Shown here: positions 60,234-64,000 of the stretch, one piece after another
Layout of the letters: each line of letters begins with the position of its first letter
How positions within the stretch are numbered: the stretch's first letter is position 1
Assembly: GCA_002492725.1 (NCBI GenBank)
Contig: DLAF01000013.1
Location: 1-64,000 of the forward strand
Origin: Lachnospiraceae bacterium UBA7054
Lineage (GTDB): Bacteria; Bacillota; Clostridia; Lachnospirales; Lachnospiraceae
DNA: 64,000 bases
Direction: 5' to 3'
The notes under the pieces: generated by a model
Databases searched by the model: none
The model's input: only the letters and a program-made list of their open reading frames with translations
Told to the model about the DNA's origin: nothing
Program-made: the position numbers and the translations under genes

Positions 60234-61409
60234 ATGAACAGAAAGAAATTATCCCGCTTACAGGAATTATTATGGACAATGACGGAATCCGGTTTTGTCT
60301 CGGGTGCAAACTGCATGGTCTGGCAGGGCGGAGAAGAACAGTGCTACTACGAGGCCGGCATGCGCGATCTTGCGGCCGGACTGCCCATGACAAGAGATAC
60401 CATTTTCCGCTTGTATTCCATGAGCAAGCCCGTCACTGCCGCAGCCGCCATGATACTTCTGGAAGAAGGGCAAATCGATCTGTACGACCCCGTTTCCGAT
60501 TTTCTGCCGGGATTTCGTGATCAGAAAGTGATGGCAAACGGAGTGCCCACGCCTGTGAAACGTCCCGTCGTGATACAGGATCTTTTGAATATGACCTCGG
60601 GACTGACCTATCCGGGTGAAGGCTGCCCTTCGGAATTTCTTACCAATCAGCTCATGGACGAAGTGATCACGCGCATGTCATCCCCGCAGGCACTGACCAC
60701 CCACGAGATCATGAACCGACTGGGGACGATTCCCCTGGCTTTTCAGCCCGGCGAAAAATGGCAATACGGCATGTCCGCAGATGTCCTCGGCGCCGTCATC
60801 GAGATTGTCTCCGGCATGCGCTTCGGTGATTTTTTAAGACAGCGGATCTTTGAACCTCTTGGCATGAATGACACGGGCTTTTTCGTTCCCCGGGAAAAGC
60901 AGGGGCGTCTTGCGAAAGTCTATCGGGACATCGGAAAGGGATTGGAAGAATTTCATTTCCCCCATCTTGGCATCAGCAATGATATGGAAACGCCTCCCGC
61001 CTTTGAGTCAGGCGGTGCGGGCCTGGTCTCTACCATTGACGATTATGCCCGTTTTGCACAGATGCTCCTGCAGAAAGGAAGTTTTGGAAATGTCACCCTG
61101 CTCTCTCCGCAGACAGTTACCTTTATGTCACAGGCACACCTTGCGCCGTCGCTTGACCCTTACGTCCGGCAATGGGAAAGTCTGGCCGGCTGCAGTTATG
61201 CCAATCTGATGCGGATCATGAAAGACCCCGGTGCCGCTATTTCCATCAGCCGCGCCGGAGAATTTGGCTGGGACGGGTGGCTCGGCGCCTACATGACCGT
61301 CGATCCTGCGGATGATATGATTCTCCTGCTCATGTACCAGAAAACAGATACCGGCACTACTGCCTACACAAGGAAAATACGAAATGTGGTCTTTTCTGCT
61401 CTGGACTAA
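60234..61409 (+). CDS. Serine hydrolase of the beta-lactamase/penicillin-binding protein family (class C-like)
   Basis: The 391-residue protein has the SxxK motif in YSMSKPVTAAA, a Tyr motif in WQYGMSADVLG (YxN is changed) and a C-terminal GWDGWLGAY in place of KTG. These features fit esterases or peptidases of the EstB/Pfam beta-lactamase group more than true beta-lactamases. It has no signal peptide, so it is probably cytoplasmic. ATG 60234 follows TGGAGA; an in-frame TTG at 60204 is unlikely. Confidence 0.9.
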   Translation: MNRKKLSRLQELLWTMTESGFVSGANCMVWQGGEEQCYYEAGMRDLAAGLPMTRDTIFRLYSMSKPVTAAAAMILLEEGQIDLYDPVSDFLPGFRDQKVMANGVPTPVKRPVVIQDLLNMTSGLTYPGEGCPSEFLTNQLMDEVITRMSSPQALTTHEIMNRLGTIPLAFQPGEKWQYGMSADVLGAVIEIVSGMRFGDFLRQRIFEPLGMNDTGFFVPREKQGRLAKVYRDIGKGLEEFHFPHLGISNDMETPPAFESGGAGLVSTIDDYARFAQMLLQKGSFGNVTLLSPQTVTFMSQAHLAPSLDPYVRQWESLAGCSYANLMRIMKDPGAAISISRAGEFGWDGWLGAYMTVDPADDMILLLMYQKTDTGTTAYTRKIRNVVFSALD

Positions 61410-61419
61410 CCGGATTTCC

Positions 61420-64000
61420 TCACAGATACAGCACATAATCCTGCATTTCTTTCCTGAATCCCGCCTGACGCAGGGCCTGCGCCGCTGCGTCAGGGTAGTC
61501 TTTTACCACAATCCGCTTCATACCCGCAAAAATACTGCCCTGCCTAAACTTTTCGGCAAATAACCGCAGACATTCTTCCTGTAATTCTTCCTCCCAGATC
61601 TGCAGCACCTTTCCCTGTCTTTCCATCACGGCAACAGGCAGCCCGCCATAGCAGGCAACCGCCGTTCCCGGCACATTGATAAAGCTGCGGCCATCTTTAT
61701 GCGCAAGTATCTTGCCCCAGCACTGAGCCGGATCCGCCGCATTGATCCACACGAGGTTTTTCTTCGGATCCTGCAGTCTGCGCACCACGCTCTCATAATC
61801 CTTTCCCCGAATAAACTGTGCGCCGGAAAGGTCTTTGACAAAATAGCCCCGCCTTGCCTGCCCCGTATACTCCCAGATGCGCAGCACCGAAAGCGCCTCC
61901 TGCCAGGAAAGCCCGCAGGCCGCCGCCGTCTCTTTACTGAGAACGGGACTGACAAGAAAACAGGCTTCCAGTTTTTCTTCTATGGTTTTTACGCAGACAG
62001 GTCTGACAATATTCCATCTCCCCGTCTGTAATGCCTTCACCCGCAGATTCACGCGCTGCCTGACCACGGCCTTTTTCGTCTTTTCCCGGTCTATCCACTG
62101 TCGCACCGGCAGGAAACTGTCCGCATAGACCAATCCTTTTTCCATCAGAGAAAGCAGGATATCATAAGGTGACTGCCCCGGTAAGAGATTGTTTAATGAC
62201 TGCATGAAACAGGCGCCGCGCTTAATGATTGCCTCATAAACAGCGCATTCTTCCTCCGTCAGTTCTTCTCCCGCCAGGCCCTCTGTCAACCTGTCCGTCT
62301 CCCAATCAACGTCCGCCTGAAAGTCAAAACGCAGACCTCCCTTTTCCTCCATGTGCCAGAATAATTCTCCTTCTGCCAGAAAAGCATCCAGCAGGGAAGG
62401 CTTATAATTTCTCACATGACCAGGCAGCAGGATCTTTTCCCAAAAAGCCGCCGGAAATGTCATGCCTGCGTACTGCCTAAGCGTATCCTGCAGGCATTCC
62501 GACGACGGGGCGCCCGATTCCGTCTGCGACAGCATCAGCGCCGCATAATTTTCAGCAGGGCAGGTCTGCATCTCCTCCCGCCTGTTTTTCAGCGTCCGTA
62601 CTCTGGCGCGTTTGTACAATTCCGCGTGGTAATATCTGCCATCCTGTTTTACCGCCGTCTGCTGTCTGCACAGTTCTTCCAGGATCTCCTCCGCCGTTTC
62701 TTCCGACCACCCATAACGATCCGCCGTCTGCCTGGCAGATGCCGCCCCTCTGTAGCGCAGCATCCTTCTTACGATGTGAAGCTGCGCTCTCATAATCTGC
62801 TGCTGTTCTTCCGCGTCCGACATCTCCTTTTGCTGTTCCGCTCCGAGATCCGCATCGCGGAGCTCGCTGAGATAATCGCGAAGCGATTTTCTCATGGCCT
62901 CGGTATACTCCGCCTCCTGTTCCGCCGCGATCCATAAGCCCTGCTCCAGATACAGCACCCTGCCTTCCTTTGCCAGGCTGTCCAGCCATTCCACCGGGAT
63001 ATCCAGTTCCCCTGCTGCCAGATCACCTTCCGTCATCAAAAGTGCATGCAGCTGTTTCTCATCCTTCGGCAGGCGGCTTCTGCCCTGCACTTCCAACAGT
63101 TCATGTTCGCCCGGCTGTATCAGCTGCTTTTCCTTTGCCAAAGCTTCTTCCACCGCCCCGTGAATCCCCCTCGGCGTGGGCGCATAGTCATACATGACCG
63201 CCGCTTCCTGACTCCATTGCAGAGGAAGCGACATTGGGGATGGTATCTCCGTATAAATTTCCCGAACCTTGACCGCGCCGCTGCGGATATCATAGAGAAG
63301 CTCCTGCACCCCCACGGCATCCCATAACTCCTGCATACATTCCCTCCTGGTCTCCCGGATCAGCGGATGTTCGTTCTCCCTGACCACCTGTTCCAGCATT
63401 TCCGCACTCTTAAGCCTCTGCATCCACAGCGGCTGTCTGCTGTTTTTCCGCACACCCATCATCAAAGCCCTGCCGCTGTTGTAACGAAACGCCATATTAA
63501 AAAGAGGTGTCGCCGGCAGCAGGATTTCCAGTTTCCGCAGACAGGCATCTACGTCAATCCTCTGCAGTAATCCTTCCGGCAGACTCTGATTTCCGTAAGA
63601 ATATAAGAGGAACCCGTCCTCCTCGTCCACGCTGCCAATTTCCATACTAAGTTCTTCTCTGGCCGTCTGCGCCGCAAGCAAAGACAGGGGTGCATTGATC
63701 CGCCTGCCGAATATAGAATGTACCATCATCTGACTGTTTCCCACCGTATCCTTAAAGTGTTCCACAATCAATGTCTCGTGGTCCGGCAGGCTTCCCGCCG
63801 CCTTGATCTGCCGTTCCAGATAGCCGGATGCCAAAGACGCCGCCGTCTCGTCAAGCCCCAGCTTTCCAAGCGCTTCCTCCAATTTTCCATTCTCATAAGC
63901 GTCCTGTAAAGAGCGAAAGATACGACCAAATGCCTCTCCCGTCCGCTTGTCCCTGCCTTTGATCTCCCCATGCCAAAAAGGAAGCCTCGCGCCTTCCATC
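61420..64000 (-). CDS. Lhr-type ATP-dependent DNA helicase, C-terminal part (partial)
   Basis: The visible 859 or more residues lack the helicase motor domains, which lie beyond the right edge. What is seen matches the long C-terminal half of Lhr-like superfamily 2 helicases: a beta-rich region, winged-helix repeats and the LLYDIRSGAVKVREI region. The C-terminal Lhr extension follows, with ATAVACYGGLPVAV-like and VVKDYPDAAAQALRQAGFR ends. The reading frame is still open at 64000, so no start is assigned. It is convergent with the beta-lactamase-like gene, 10 bases apart. Confidence 0.85.
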   Translation of the reverse strand, partial: MEGARLPFWHGEIKGRDKRTGEAFGRIFRSLQDAYENGKLEEALGKLGLDETAASLASGYLERQIKAAGSLPDHETLIVEHFKDTVGNSQMMVHSIFGRRINAPLSLLAAQTAREELSMEIGSVDEEDGFLLYSYGNQSLPEGLLQRIDVDACLRKLEILLPATPLFNMAFRYNSGRALMMGVRKNSRQPLWMQRLKSAEMLEQVVRENEHPLIRETRRECMQELWDAVGVQELLYDIRSGAVKVREIYTEIPSPMSLPLQWSQEAAVMYDYAPTPRGIHGAVEEALAKEKQLIQPGEHELLEVQGRSRLPKDEKQLHALLMTEGDLAAGELDIPVEWLDSLAKEGRVLYLEQGLWIAAEQEAEYTEAMRKSLRDYLSELRDADLGAEQQKEMSDAEEQQQIMRAQLHIVRRMLRYRGAASARQTADRYGWSEETAEEILEELCRQQTAVKQDGRYYHAELYKRARVRTLKNRREEMQTCPAENYAALMLSQTESGAPSSECLQDTLRQYAGMTFPAAFWEKILLPGHVRNYKPSLLDAFLAEGELFWHMEEKGGLRFDFQADVDWETDRLTEGLAGEELTEEECAVYEAIIKRGACFMQSLNNLLPGQSPYDILLSLMEKGLVYADSFLPVRQWIDREKTKKAVVRQRVNLRVKALQTGRWNIVRPVCVKTIEEKLEACFLVSPVLSKETAAACGLSWQEALSVLRIWEYTGQARRGYFVKDLSGAQFIRGKDYESVVRRLQDPKKNLVWINAADPAQCWGKILAHKDGRSFINVPGTAVACYGGLPVAVMERQGKVLQIWEEELQEECLRLFAEKFRQGSIFAGMKRIVVKDYPDAAAQALRQAGFRKEMQDYVLYL

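Overview
The window looks like chromosomal DNA of a Gram-positive Clostridia species, most likely of the family Lachnospiraceae. The reasons are the gene content (SleB-type hydrolase, M23/LysM/G5 peptidase, S-box leader on metK, GntR/YtrA-type regulator with its ABC ATPase, small RelQ-type alarmone synthetase, DUF6020-like membrane protein), strong AGGAGG ribosome sites, consensus sigma-A promoters (TTGACA-17-TATAAT) and a base composition near half G+C by eye. No rRNA, CRISPR array, insertion sequence, prophage or integrase is visible. Most genes lie on the minus strand. Species assignment is inference.

Layout. 1-1480: a YtrA/YtrB-like regulator and ABC ATPase behind a palindromic operator. 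1558-1631: tRNA-Arg(ACG) with promoter and terminator. 1807-12937: a ten-gene minus-strand signalling run (MCP, CheW, CheA, CheY-like, CheB, CheR, REC plus degenerate HD-GYP, PAS histidine kinase, stand-alone HPt, REC plus intact HD-GYP) behind a consensus promoter. 13051-18699: a family 2 glycosyltransferase, a large membrane protein and a membrane diguanylate cyclase. 18727-25755: argF, birA, a small conserved gene, dus, an unknown gene, greA and a lysS gene carrying an extra HD domain. 25872-30614: SPFH/NfeD pair, a SleB-type hydrolase, proC and an RNA methyltransferase. 30611-35314: pfkA and dnaE with a structured element between them.

35412-45428 is the most interesting stretch. One promoter at 45400-45428 appears to drive a secreted protein, a FecR-domain protein, a CHASE2 class III nucleotide cyclase, a TIM-barrel enzyme, a GAF-HD-GYP protein, an OmpR-type regulator and a soluble histidine kinase. 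Several of these genes overlap or are nearly adjacent, and an ABC transporter pair follows. Together with the chemosensory operon and the GGDEF protein, the window joins nucleotide cyclase, c-di-GMP and phosphotransfer signalling.

45533-53521: metK with a SAM-I riboswitch, murA, an M23 peptidase, a tail-anchored coiled-coil protein, a RelQ-like synthetase and a DUF6020-like membrane protein. 53641-64000: a small conserved gene, a NodB-type deacetylase, a hemolysin III protein, a MATE exporter, a probably 5'-truncated AraC regulator, galE, a UDPGP-family pyrophosphorylase, a serine beta-lactamase-like hydrolase, and the C-terminal part of an Lhr-type helicase that runs off the right edge.
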